From Trichoplusia ni (taxonomy: Eukaryota; Arthropoda; Insecta; Lepidoptera; Noctuidae): DNA of 64,000 nt. The notes beneath the pieces are model-generated. The model was given only the letters and a program-made list of their open reading frames with translations. It ran no database searches and had not been told where the DNA came from. The stretch is from contig NC_039502.1 of the NCBI RefSeq assembly GCF_003590095.1, forward strand, positions 4,441,753 to 4,505,752. Direction: 5' to 3'. Shown here piece after piece: positions 45,322-57,092 of this stretch (the first letter of the stretch is position 1; each line of letters opens with the position of its first letter). A program made the position numbers and the translations under genes.

Positions 45322-48300
45322 ATGTTCCCATTACGCCGCGTTGGCAGCAAGGTGTGTGTCTGTGCTTTAATTAAAAATAAATAAATCGATCTATTTTTGA
45401 TTGTTGAATTGAAAGTTTGATTTGAATGAGTTTTTGTTTAAAGTTCGTTCTAAAAGTAGCCGGTTTTGCAGATTCTGGAGCAATGGCGGGCTCCCGTGGT
45501 TGCAGCGAAAGTGCAGAGGAATTACAGCTCGGAGGGTCCCCAGCGACCTTTGAGCGTGCTGACTGAAGATGAACTGGCCATGAAGGAAACAAGTAAGAAA
45601 GAAAGAAAAAAGAATCTTCACACAACAATACTACACAAACTTAATAATTTATATCTGACTTAAAATAGTTCATTGATCGAAAGACGATTTTTTGCAAACG
45701 TAAGTAATTGCTACATTTTGGATGTTATGCGACTTTAGTACTAGGTAGATAGTAAATAGGTAATTAGATATGTATATTCGTTTGTCACTAAATTTTACGA
45801 GCTGTCCTACATTTTGTGTTGTAATTTGCATAACTTTACATGAAGTGCATATTATTATCTACTTAAAGTTTGGATCGATCATCAGTTGTTGCTGTTCGCT
45901 TTAATATATATTTGGTGAATCGTAATTAATGTCGGCTGGTAATAAAATATACTTTTAGAACTTAATCTGCGTAATGCGCAATAACTGGTTTAGGAGCTAA
46001 AAAATCAAGAAACTTCTGCAAAATTTTAAACCAATTTTGTCAAAGACCTCAAATTTCTTGAACATTTACACACATCTACTTTCTGATTATTTTTCTAAAA
46101 AGCCAATAACACGTAGGTCCTTATAATGCATTTCGCTCTAGGCTAAAGAATCGACAAAAAATATTGAATCAGAATTTTATTTATTTAGTCTAAATTAAAC
46201 AATAATTAACTGCAGTATATTAAATAAACTAACAAGATAATTTAATGGTCTCATTGCACAATAATTGTTGTGTAAAACTCTAATTGATAAGGATTTATTT
46301 ATCACCTCATAGTGACGTGTATCCAAACAAGTTTATTTATCGAATATATTATTATTAAATACGTAGTTCATTAACTGGTTCAAGAAAACATGTCTTATGT
46401 TTGTTATGTAAAAGTAGTTTTCATAAGTTTCGTTTGATTGACGTCCGGCAGCTTTCACTCTTTTAACTATTAGGCTAGCTATACACGAGATGTTTTACTT
46501 TAGTTCTGCCCTTGCAAGAAAACTGAAGCATGTAGGTCTGAAGATTTACCTGCTTAAATGATACATCGGTTAACACTTCACGCCTGCATATTAATTAATC
46601 GAGATCGCCCGACAAGTTTCGCACTCCACTAGCGCGCCAGCTTGCCATTATAGACTCCGGTTGGTTCCGAAACTAGTCGCGCGATCCCGATAAATAGTCG
46701 TGAGAAAACCAAACTGATGTATGTCGCGCAAAAATGCTTTTGACAATTGGCTATAATCTAGGTACCTTATTGCCAGTTTGAAACAACTGTACCTACAGGG
46801 TGCAATAGTGTAGTATAAAGTAATGTGGCTAGCTTTCACTTGATTAAAATACCAAGGGCCTATACACACATTTTTCTATTCACACCATGTACGCGCATTC
46901 AAGACTCGCGTTTACAATGTGTACGCATGATGCATGTATCGCATAAACCACGACGAATTAAGAGGCGTATTGTAATTATAAATACAACTATGTGGTACAG
47001 TAACTATACAAAGAAGGTACCATAGGGTGTAAACGAAATTTTTACTTACCCAGCGCAGTCTATCCGTCCTTCTGTCACTAGACTTAATCTCATGAACCGT
47101 GAAGCTAGAGAGTTTAAATTTTTATTGATAATGTATTACTACTGTAATACTGTTGCTGCTATTTCAACAGATGTCTCATAGCTAGGGTACAAATAATTTG
47201 GTGTCTTATTTACTAATAAAAAGTATCTAGTATAATACTGTTTATACTGCAGAGCTATCAATGTTAATCAAGTTTCTAAAATGTACGACATTTTTCAACT
47301 GGGTTTTAATAATTGTACGCCAAAAAGTATCTATATTACATATTTACAAGTCACTTTCAGTTTCTTTTGAATTATCATTATTCTTATCACAATAACGACC
47401 CACCCTCATTACAGTGATGTAATTATACTTACGATGTCAATATTATCTGACGATAAAAATATCAGCATAGCTAAAGACTTGGCAACAAAAATAAAGATAA
47501 ATATTTTTGCCTGCTTGATAAGATGTAGAATGTAGCGATAAATTTTATTTAATGTGTAGATATTTTTAGTAAACTGAGCTTTTAGAGGTTAGGTTTACTT
47601 TTTTAAAATAATATAAATGAATTAAACGTAGATATACGCAGGAATGTATGATAAAGACCATAGAGTGTAGAGTATTCGACGCGTACGCTGTACCACTTTC
47701 GTAACGATTTTGTTTATTTTGAATGTCTCTCGAACAACATAATCTTGACCTGTTTTAATGACCAACGGTTGCTTGTTTTTTTTTTTACTTTACATGTGCA
47801 TTTAAATTTGATTCAGCCGGTTTGAAATTGAGGTTTGAAATTTAACACGACAGTTTGGAACTTCTAAATGTTTCATAAAAACGGTTTAGTTTCTTGTTTA
47901 TTATTTTAGTTAACGCTGTTCTTAGATCGTCTAATGGCTAGTAATTACACCTTTTGTGTAGTATCAAGTCCACAATGGACTCTGACCGACCATTTTCTCA
48001 TTATCTGACAGAAACACCCCGCAATAACCGAACATGTTTTCATTATGTTTCGTCCATTAAACTCAGTCTTCTTCTTTTGTCCCTTTCAGTATAAGCCACA
48101 TAATAACTTATAAAATATGTCTACATTTCGTAACACAAGTTATTGCCAGCTGTTGGCCGTATTTACAAATTATTTTTTTAACTCGATTTAACAGAAATAT
48201 TTGAAAGATATTTCACTTTAAATAAACTTCTTCATCTTTGTACTCTTTATGTGCGAATCGCGGCCTCAATAGCCGGCCATTATTTTATTGATGGCTGAAT

Positions 48301-51300
48301 GCTTGACAACAGTGCCATAACATGTTTTAAAAGCACATATTTTAGCGCCGAGTCGTCACTTTACTGATAAGTGATTCGTAATCGTAATCCGAACTTGTTT
48401 TATTTCTTTACAATGATATCGTAATTTATGTTTAGAATTTAATAGATTGGTAGTCAAAAGATTCGATGAACTATGGATATAATATTTTTAAGGCAATTAA
48501 AAATGTCAAAACTTGCTGCCTTACAAAATGAATTTACGTTTCTACGTATTTAGAAAATAAGTACAATAAATACAATCGATTTGTTGATAGAAAATATTTG
48601 CGAAGTCTTATATTAATTTTGTACAACCCAATTTTAAGATAGAACCTACCAATTTCATAAAAAAATCTTGTTTTCATTATATTAATATCTACTAAAAAAC
48701 TCTATTCGAAAAGAAAAGAAAATTAGGTAACTTGACTGTGACTTGCGCAAAATGTGACATTCACAATTTGTGCAAAGATCAACTTACATCCGACTGTTAA
48801 ATAAGGCACTGCATTTTTATACCGACATAATCTTATATTTGCTAGTACTACGAAGTTATCGTGATAAGAGCAATATAAAGATACTCCTTAAACCTACTTA
48901 ATCTTGATACTTATGTAAGTTTACAATAGTTCTTCCTTGGACGTAAGTCACATAAAAGTAAATCCAATTCGACAGCTTGTTAAACCTAGTTTAGGACTCA
49001 GATAGACGTATCTATCTGTAATATATAGCTATAGATATGTAATAGATAGAGACAATATAAAATACAACAATGTTAGCCCAATGTCAAGGGATGCTTTAAG
49101 GCGTGTATGGCGGTACCTAATCTACAAGTATAGTCCGATAAACTTCGATGTTGCTATACGTATCATAATATTTTTTCAAGAACAAACACTTTATGGGACC
49201 AAATGACAGTTAATGCAAGTTAAATGAAAAAATAATTAACAAAATCTAGTTGATTTTGTTAATTATTTTTCCAGTTAGAATTTCTTCTTCTGAAATCGAG
49301 AAACTCGTCCTTTTTGATTTCGTCTGAAAAACGTCCCTTGATATTGGGCTAACATATATTATTTTATATCTTTGAAGAGGCAACTAAAAAAAGGGAAGAA
49401 AATCAAAACCTCAAAGCAATATGAAAGATTTCAGAATGATACTCCGATGAACTACTTAAATCTTTTTTTGTAATTGCCGAAACATCTTTCCTATTTTTGA
49501 AACTTTGGAAGATTTATCAAAATTAAAAGGCTTGCATCATTTAACGATCTAGATCTAGATTTACAATATATTTTCTACAGCTTTACAATTTATATCTAGA
49601 TCCTTGATTGCAAAAACCCTTACCTCTGTTATTTATTTGTCTATCGCATCTGACGCAGTCCCCCTCAAAAGATACTATACCTACTTGTTGACTGAGTAAG
49701 GTCTTATGTTCATATGTTATGCAATGTGCATACTGCATACGTAGGTAAATAATTGCATACAAACTCACAAGAAAGAGGCCAAATGGCCGCAAACTGTAGA
49801 AGTATCTATTTACCAAGTTAGATGTAAAATATCGAAAGTCTATCATGAAAAGTCGCAAGCCAACACGATATTAGAATTTTAGATATAAGTAGTTAATGCC
49901 TATATCTCCGCTATAGAATAATCTTTTTTGATAGTTACCAAATAGATTCGATGATAAAGAAATCATGCTACAAATATCTGATAAGCTCGACCTTGGCAAT
50001 GTTAAGACAATAAAAACATGTTTTTGAATTAACGGATAATTGTGAAGAATATTGATTTGCTATTTAATCATTGATGACCAAGATGTTATCAAATTGAAAA
50101 TTAAATTTTAGACGTCTCTACAAATGTAACCTCATGTGTGATGTTTTTACGTGAGGAACTTTTTATGTTTGTGACAAAAATTATGCAGACGCTGGGGTCC
50201 CCCATTTTGAAAACGGAGATGGACTGGATAGTATCTGTAGCTATGGTTTAAACAAAACCCGGTATTTCATCCGCTTCTGTGCATAAAATGAACTACTATT
50301 TAGGACAAAATAGTCTTAAAAAAGTTTTGGTATTTCTGAACCCTATTCAATACCTACTTTGACACAATGATAATTTCGCATCAGACACTCTAATTTTTTT
50401 AGGATAGATAGATTTTATTTTTGGTATGCATGAAATGTTTGCCCAGTACTATATTTGAAATAAGACCGGGGTTTTCTAAAGTCGTGGGGTGCGGACATGT
50501 AAATCTTATGACATGGCGAATTTCTCGGGATAGTTATGGCTGTATTGTGATTACAATATCATTCCTTCGGTGGTTGAAGTTGATAATCATGACAATATGA
50601 AGTTTGCGAAAAACCACCTGCTACGATTCGTAAAACGATAAGATATGAGTGCTACTTTAATAATTTGTCGTATCAACCGTGCATGACGTTGCCTAAGTGA
50701 CGATCGGATGTCTTACATTTCTGGCATATGACTACACCCAGTGCCGTATTATCCATAAGGCACTTTAGGCCAGTGCCTAGGGGCCCACTATGACCAGGGG
50801 CCCACCACCAAAGCCGTCATCTAAAAAGAAGCTCGATAAATTTTTCACTGAATGAAAATAACTTGAACCAAGGGGCCCCTGGGCCCCTAGATCCGGCCCT
50901 GACTACACCAAGTATATAATATTACCTTCGGAATTGTAAGCACTATTTTTGCAATACATCAATTTATCATCAAATAAAGCTTAAATGATGACGTTTGATC
51001 TTTTTGTGTTCCATATTTATAGGGAAACTGTTCAGATCCTAGAAAAACATTCAAAATCTTTTTTTTTTAGCAAACTTTAGCAAAAACTGACGAACGTTTT
51101 TCTGTCTTCTTTTCAGTCAGGAAACTGGCGACAGAACAGATCCAACCTCTTGTCAAGAAGATGGAGGAAGAACACCGCATCGACGACAGCGTACGACAAC
51201 TGCTTTTTGATAATGGGGTATGTCTACACTGGCTTATTAATTTTAAAACGTAGTTCATACAAAATGAAAGGAATATTTCCAGTGGTACGAAAACTCAATG

Positions 51301-54264
51301 TTATCAATGCGATGAATATAAACTCCTGATTCCGAGGTGTAAGAGTGACGCAGCTACGCACATTGCATTGCGCTTTCTCGCTTCATTACAAAGTTTTGAC
51401 CTACCTTATCCTTGCCATGTTAAAGAACTATACTGTGCTGTTCACATCTCATGATATCTGCTTCCCAAGGAATCAGCAGATTCCAAGCAGTGGAAACAAT
51501 ACCAACATACCAAATACCTAATTGGAGCCAACTTATCATTTCAGCTAATGGGTATCGAAACCCCAACTGAATACAGCGGCTCCGGTTGTGGTTTCCTCAC
51601 TATGATGCTGGTGGTTGAGGAGCTCTCCCGAGTGGACCCCGCTGTCGCCGCATACGTGGACATTCACAACACTCTCGTCAACTCCCTGTTCATGAAGCTC
51701 GGAACTGAAGAGCAGAAACAGAAGTATCTGACGAAGCTCTGTACTGAATATGTAAGTGGAATTTCTGAAAAGTCGATTGTTGACTTTTTGACTGCACCAT
51801 CTAATATTTACTTGTTAGGAATTAAGGATAAGGACATATAATCTATTTTCAAATTTTACGATTTCAGATAGAAAGGTAAGTGCTTGTTTTCTTAGGACGT
51901 ATTAAAAAAGCTAGAAACTCAGTTGACTGAATGGATAAATTAGAGGTTGATATAGGCCAATGCGACTGCTAGTACCTATTGCGTGTCATGCGCACATAAA
52001 TCTTTATGTGGACGCCTTCATGTTGAAGGTTGAAAGTTCACACTGACAACCTTTATAGAAAACAAAATTACTCTGTTTCTAACGGAACTTAAAGATTTAC
52101 TTGTTGAAACCTCTCACAATTTGCTTATTCCTTTTAGGCCGGCAGCTTCTGTTTAACGGAACCCTCTTCCGGATCAGACGCTTTTGCCCTGAAGACTGTG
52201 GCCAAGAAAGATGGCGAGCACTACATCATCAATGGCTCCAAGATGTGGATTTCCAACTCTGATGTCGCTGGCGTATTCCTGGTTATGGCTAACGCTGATC
52301 CCTCCAAGGTATGCAGCCACTTCCTTTTACATGTCCCACAACTCATTTACTTCTATCATTAATACGGTTATTTGCATAGAATCGTTACCCTCACACCAGC
52401 AAATTGTTTAAGTACAGGAGTTGGGGTGTATATTATCAATGGTCTGATTCGGATCATTTTCAATTGTATAAGTTATCTAATTCTGAGAATTGGGAAATTC
52501 AAAAGTCTCCAGAATCCCAGCAAAACTTTGCTAAAAATCCAAACAGCGCATCAATGAAGTACCTACTAATTCGTAAATTCTTAGATATGTACCACCAAAA
52601 TGGATATTGGTAAATTTAAAGAACACTAACTTTTTCCATAAATTTGTAGTACCTATTAGTAACCCTGTCCACTTCCCCAGGGCTACAAGGGCATCACTTG
52701 CTTCATAGTGGAGCGGGACTCCCCCGGACTGTCCGTGGCCAAGCCCGAGAACAAGCTCGGCATCCGCGCGTCCGGGACCTGCATGGTGCACTTCGACAAC
52801 GTCAAGGTGCACGAGAGCAGCATCCTCGGGGAGTACGGCAAGGGGTACGTATTCTAGGCTTTACGAGAAATTTATATTTTGTGGTGACAATGACTACTGA
52901 CATAATAATATGGCAAACGTTTCCCTGCCTGAGAGCAACGCTAGTGGTTTTGACAGTCTCGAAGCAAAATAATTACTTCTCCATATGACAAAATAGTCAA
53001 AGACCAACATTATTTAGTCAGCTTTAAAAACCGCTTTTCGGATGAATATAAATACTTTCATGATACAAGTTTTACTAAGTTTGAAACTAGATGGCGTTGT
53101 GTGAAAGTTGTGCAATATTTATATTACAACAATTTTTAAGTACAGTACAAGTATTCTCACATTATATTGTCCTTCACAGCTACAAATACGCGGCGGGCTT
53201 CCTGAACGAGGGCCGCATCGGCATCGCGTCGCAGATGATCGGTCTCTGCCAGGGCTGCATGGACGCCACCATCCCCTACACCCTCGAGAGGAAGCAATTC
53301 GGACAGAGCATTTACAACTTCCAGGTATATAGCAACAATTAAAATTAGCCAATTATTTTGTTGCACGGATAAACAAGTCACCAGGAGTAGATCCACCATT
53401 GTGGGCACAGTGGGCATGCCCTAACTTACTAATAACGTGACGTCATAGTTTCACATTCGACAAGATCGACCGATGGTCAGGCGATATGCAATCCTATTCC
53501 CAAGGCCATACTCCTAATGCGCAGAAAAAAAGGACATAATGTAACAAGTCATGTCGTTAGTCGTTCAGACATTAAGTTTATGGATAAAATAAACACCAAG
53601 AAGACTTTAACTTTACATAATAAATACTAGTCTTGACAGAAATAAACTTCGCAAAACTACATTTCAAGTGGACCTGTTCTCCATTTTGCAACAAAACAAA
53701 AATATTTTCCAGGGTATCAGCTACCAGATCGCGCACCTTCAGACACAGCTGGAGGCAGCTCGCTTGCTGACCTACAACGCTGCCAGGCTCAAGGAGAACG
53801 GCCTGGAGTTCGTCAAGGAAGCCGCTATGGCTAAATACTACGCCTCAGGTAAGGACTAGTTAGTTAGAAAATTAGTTTCAAGTAGACAAAACTATAAGAA
53901 TATTTAAGAATACCTACCCTAGCCATACGTACATACTTATCATTCTGAATATTAGCTAAGATAGCCATTGACCTCAGACATCATTACCTATTATTTATTC
54001 ATGGGCATATTTGTGACCCCCGATATTTAATTAATGCATCCGAAACTAATTCTTAACATTAATCAACTCACGATTTATATTCCAGAAATCGCTCAAACTC
54101 TGACATCAAAATGCATAGACTTCATGGGAGGAGTCGGTTTCACGAAAGACTTCCCTCAAGAGAAATTCTTCCGTGACGCCAAGATCGGTACCATCTACGA
54201 GGGAACCAGCAACATGCAACTCCAGACCATCGCCAAGATCCTCCAGAAAGAATATAGCCAATAG
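45322..54264 (+). CDS. ACADSB: Short/branched-chain acyl-CoA dehydrogenase, mitochondrial
   Basis: Nine exons: 45322-45351, 45472-45592, 51117-51217, 51545-51751, 52138-52308, 52681-52844, 53180-53324, 53713-53848 and 54086-54264. Phases close exactly and give 417 residues (human ACADSB has 432). The start is exon 1, MFPLRRVGSK, and with exon 2 it forms an Arg-rich mitochondrial presequence ending near RNYSSEG. Conserved family segments include YSGSGCGFLTMMLVVEELSR, FCLTEPSSGSDAFALKT (FAD/substrate site), NGSKMWISNSD, LEAARLLTYNAARL and FMGGVGFTKDFPQEKFFRDA. The catalytic base is Glu397 in GTIYEGTSN. It oxidises 2-methylbutyryl-CoA, isobutyryl-CoA and related thioesters in the matrix, passing electrons to ETF, in isoleucine/valine and short-chain catabolism. 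The segments match ACADSB better than ACADS. Exon 6 is notably GC-rich. Confidence 0.95.
49070..49355. repeat. Nested inverted-repeat (foldback) structure
   Basis: Outer arms of 22 bp, 49070-49091 (ATGTTAGCCCAATGTCAAGG and two more bases) and 49334-49355, are complementary with one mismatch. Near the middle is a second, perfect palindrome with 19-bp arms (49228-49246 and 49252-49270, starting AAAAATAATTAACAAAATC) and a 5-nt loop. It could be a MITE, but I see no clear target duplication. Confidence 0.65.
50739..50901. mobile_element. hAT-type MITE
   Basis: 163 bp with ends CAGTGCCG and (complement of the right end) CAGGGCCGGATC, flanked by the exact 8-bp duplication ACTACACC (50731-50738 and 50902-50909). 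The interior has GGGCCC-rich inverted blocks (CCTAGGGGCCCA and GGGCCCCTGGGCCCCTAG). No coding capacity. Located 215 bp before exon 3 of ACADSB. Confidence 0.85.
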
Positions 54265-54584
54265 AGATTATTAGAAATTATTATATTAAGTATCGTAGAT
54301 ACATGACAGTTGTATATAGTTTTAAAAACTCCTTTGAAATTATAAGTACATGGCAAACTTTAAAAAAGTAAATAAAAAACATCGAAAAGAGTTGTCAGTG
54401 CATTATGATTGCATTTATGTCATTATATTACTGTAAAGTTTTTTTTTTTGTAAAAAAAACTGAGCTCAAGTAAGACTCATAAGTACAGATAATACAGGGT
54501 AAAAATAATATATCTAAAGAACGATATCTTCCTTTTGTTACAAACATAAGTTTATATTATATACTTTGTATGCAATGTATTCCA

Positions 54585-54590
54585 AATAAA
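54585..54590 (+). terminator. Poly(A) signal of ACADSB
   Basis: AATAAA 320 nt after the ACADSB stop, followed by AT-rich DNA. Cleavage expected about 10-30 nt downstream. Confidence 0.6.
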
Positions 54591-54612
54591 AGACTTTATA
54601 AACTAAACAGAA

Positions 54613-54618
54613 TTTATT
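54613..54618 (-). terminator. Poly(A) signal of the FMC1/SRR1 transcript
   Basis: AATAAA on the minus strand about 46 nt after the FMC1 stop. It lies only 23 bp from the opposing ACADSB signal, so the two mature 3' ends should abut or overlap. Confidence 0.6.
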
Positions 54619-54663
54619 TACAGAAATCTTTCTACAGGTCTATATTTTTGTACTTTCTAATCA

Positions 54664-54990
54664 TTATGGTTTTGGATCATAAGGCATTTTGAACCCAACC
54701 ATTCGCGCTGTCTCCTCAATCGACCTTTCCCCCTTTCCCTTAAACTCTGTATTGATATCTTTGTATTTCCTTGAGAAATGCAAGTAGTTGTAATATGTCT
54801 TCGCCTTAAAGTGCATCTCGTCAATAGCTTTGCAATGCTGTTGGTCCGTGGTCTGATACTTTCTGTATTGGTTGAAAATGTAGATAACCATTTGATTGTC
54901 TGCCAGTTTCTTTGATGAAGTTTGCTTACGTAGTTCGGAAAGTATTTGTCTCAATGTTACGAGTGCTGGCTTTGAAGTTATTGACGCCAT
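54664..54990 (-). CDS. FMC1: FMC1-like ATP synthase (complex V) assembly factor
   Basis: Single-exon ORF of 108 residues, close to the usual family length (human FMC1/C7orf55 is about 113). It shows the family's LYR-like start (TLRQILSELRK), the Q-H-C-x-A-x-x-E-M-H-F-x-A-x-T-Y centre and the characteristic GKGERSIEETARMVGFKMP near the C terminus. FMC1 helps assembly or stability of the F1 part of mitochondrial ATP synthase. The ATG context AAGATGG is strong. It starts 18 nt after the stop of the SRR1-like ORF on the same strand, and no separate promoter space is available, so translation by reinitiation or leaky scanning, or an alternatively spliced mRNA, is implied. Confidence 0.9.
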   Translation of the reverse strand: MASITSKPALVTLRQILSELRKQTSSKKLADNQMVIYIFNQYRKYQTTDQQHCKAIDEMHFKAKTYYNYLHFSRKYKDINTEFKGKGERSIEETARMVGFKMPYDPKP

Positions 54991-55008
54991 CTTAGACCTT
55001 CAAAGAAA

Positions 55009-55911
55009 TTAGATGTTCAGCTTCTGTATCATAAGAGATGTGATAAATTCTTCAGTGTTTTCGTATGCAGGTTTGTCACCTCTGGTCCAAAAGTTTGAAT
55101 CAAGTTTTTCTAAATGTTCTTTAGGGAAATGGTGGATTGCAGTATCATTAAAGATATCAGTATATTTAAAACTATTGTTTAAAGCCTGCTCAGATGTATG
55201 AGGGTGTATTTTAAAGATGAATGGAACAGTTTCTGAAAGTATTCTACTGGGCTGATTGTCTACAAGAGATGTAAAACTGTTACAAATAAGTACACAGTTT
55301 TCTAAATTAGGTCCCCAATTACTCCAAAGGAAGTTATTAGTCAATTGTTTTGGACAATGAGGGAAAAACACAACAGTGGGCCCTTTATCTGATATTACAT
55401 AATTTCCTTCATTGTTTTCCAATATAACTTCGAGTCCTAACTTCGTTAAGAGTTCACACTCACTTTTATAGAAGATAGGGTCATGTACTAGTACATTGTC
55501 AGGTTTTAAGGAGTCCTTCAAACAAAGTAAGAGAGCGAGTTGGTATCTAGATATGTTACATTCAGCTACATGTCCGAGTCCAAGACAAACTATTTCTACG
55601 ACGTTTTTAGCGTTCAAAATGTTACTCACAGATTTTATAACGTCTCCAAAGAAATTCGAGAGTTTGATATCGTCCACAGCACAGTTGATTCGCCTGAAAA
55701 GTAAATAATGATTGACAAATAACCTCAAAATATGTTGCTGACTATAAACACTGTCGTGTTGAACTCACTTAAAAACTTTATCAAAGTCAATTGCGATCTC
55801 TTGTTTTTCTAATTCTATACATTTGCTAGGTATTTTCGTAGGTTTGTTTTTTGCGCAACGCTTCGACTTTACTTTTTGAAAACCATCGCTGTCCTCTGTA
55901 GATTTTGACAT
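55009..55911 (-). CDS. SRR1-like domain protein
   Basis: Two exons, 55769-55911 and 55009-55693 (minus), join in phase (AA|G, Lys) to give 275 residues ending IQKLNI and TAA. The Lys-rich N terminus (about 1-35) is followed by the SRR1 domain with its hallmark EIVCLGLGHVAECNISRYQL (about 83-102) and a later HDPIF and VVFFPHCPK, which resemble SRR1/SRRD proteins. SRR1 was defined in Arabidopsis red-light/clock signalling; animal SRRD has been linked to heme-dependent clock control; the biochemical role is unclear. The gene shares its transcript, it seems, with FMC1. The donor is AA|GTGAGT and the acceptor TTTTCAG. Confidence 0.85.
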
Positions 55912-56830
55912 TTTATAAACGTCATAATATTATTCGCAAAGAATCGGTAATGTGTTACCGTATCAAAATATTGCGTCCGTTTTTATGAATATTCTCTTTA
56001 TCGCACGAATACTGTAATTTAATAGATTCAAGGTATACTAGTTAAAGTTGTTTTGTTTTGAGCATCATTATGATTTTACTAGTTGAGTTATTAATTCACA
56101 ATAACAACCAAAGGAATTGTTTCTCAAAGCGTTTTTAGTGGAGGGGCATTAAATATAAATCTTACTTCCACTGTAATGAATTAAATCTTTCTGCAGCGGG
56201 GATTTACAAAAGAAAAGTCACATGTACAAAAACCTTAGAGCGAGCGTTCGTGAATTATGCAAATGCAGCCTATACATTTAAATACGTAACTCTCTTCTTT
56301 TTTTCTTGCCTAGTCACCGGTGAATTTCGCTTACTTCTCGAATAGGTCAATATAGGTCGCGTTTTCTGAGAACCATAGTTTTATTCAGCTTATCAAAAAC
56401 TTATTGTGGACTCGTTTTTAAGAATCTCCAATGTATCACGTAGAATTACTTCTACCCAATTCTATTCTACCTGCTTGCAAGTAGGCAGAATAGCGAATTT
56501 GAATCTGTTTAGGAGAGCTGTCATTCCCCTGCCCTTATCACAATTATTTTTATTTGGGGTCGGCGCAACATGTGTCTTCTTCCACACCTTTCTATCAGAC
56601 GCACACAAACACTCTTTGCAGCAGCTATATCGTCTTTTACACAATCCGTCCATCGTTTCTTTGGTCGTCCTAATCCCCTTTATCCATCCACATCCATACT
56701 CAACGCCTTCCTCACCCCATGATGAGATATAGAAAAGGGTAAATTAGCAACTTAAAAAAACAGTTAAAATCTTTCTTCGTTTCAAATAAAACGTGACTAA
56801 TACTGTAGGACCACGATAAAGGTTACCAAA
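55912..56830. other. Intergenic DNA upstream of the SRR1/FMC1 unit
   Basis: Holds the unit's promoter, which I cannot pinpoint. A small palindrome CGGTAATGTGTTACCG lies just upstream of the SRR1 start (about 55945-55960). The ORF at 56406-56732 (+) is not supported by motif or splice context. Confidence 0.4.
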
Positions 56831-57092
56831 TCTATAGTACTTAATATAATAAAGCTGAAGAGTTTGTTTGTTTGGTTGTTTGAACGCGCTAATCTCAGGA
56901 ACTACTGGTTAAAATTGAAACATTCCTTTTGTGTTCAATAGATCATTTATCGAGGAAGGTTTCAGGCTATAAACCATCACGCTGCGACTAATAGGAGCGA
57001 AGATACAACGGAAAATGTGGAAAAAACAGGGTAGATATAAATCATAACTTATATCTTCTAACCACGCGGACGAAGTCGCGGGCAACAGCTAG
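56831..57092 (+). mobile_element. Helitron-like short repeat, full-length copy
   Basis: Begins TCTATAGTACTTAATATAAT and ends CGCGGGCAACAGCTAG. The base before is A and the base after is T, which is the exact A|TC...CTAG|T insertion pattern of Helitrons. A subterminal hairpin (GCG-g-AC GAA GT-CGC) precedes the 3' end. Homologous through its length to 8134-8363. Non-coding. Confidence 0.8.

Larger units (their letters stand above)
45593..51116 (+). other. 5.5-kb intron of ACADSB
   Basis: From GTAAGA at 45593 to TTTTCAG ending at 51116. It is the only long intron of the gene and contains a 285-bp inverted-repeat structure (49070-49355) and a 163-bp hAT-type MITE (50739-50901). No exon required by the frame is missing. 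The ORF at 49583-49858 (-) is unsupported. Confidence 0.6.
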
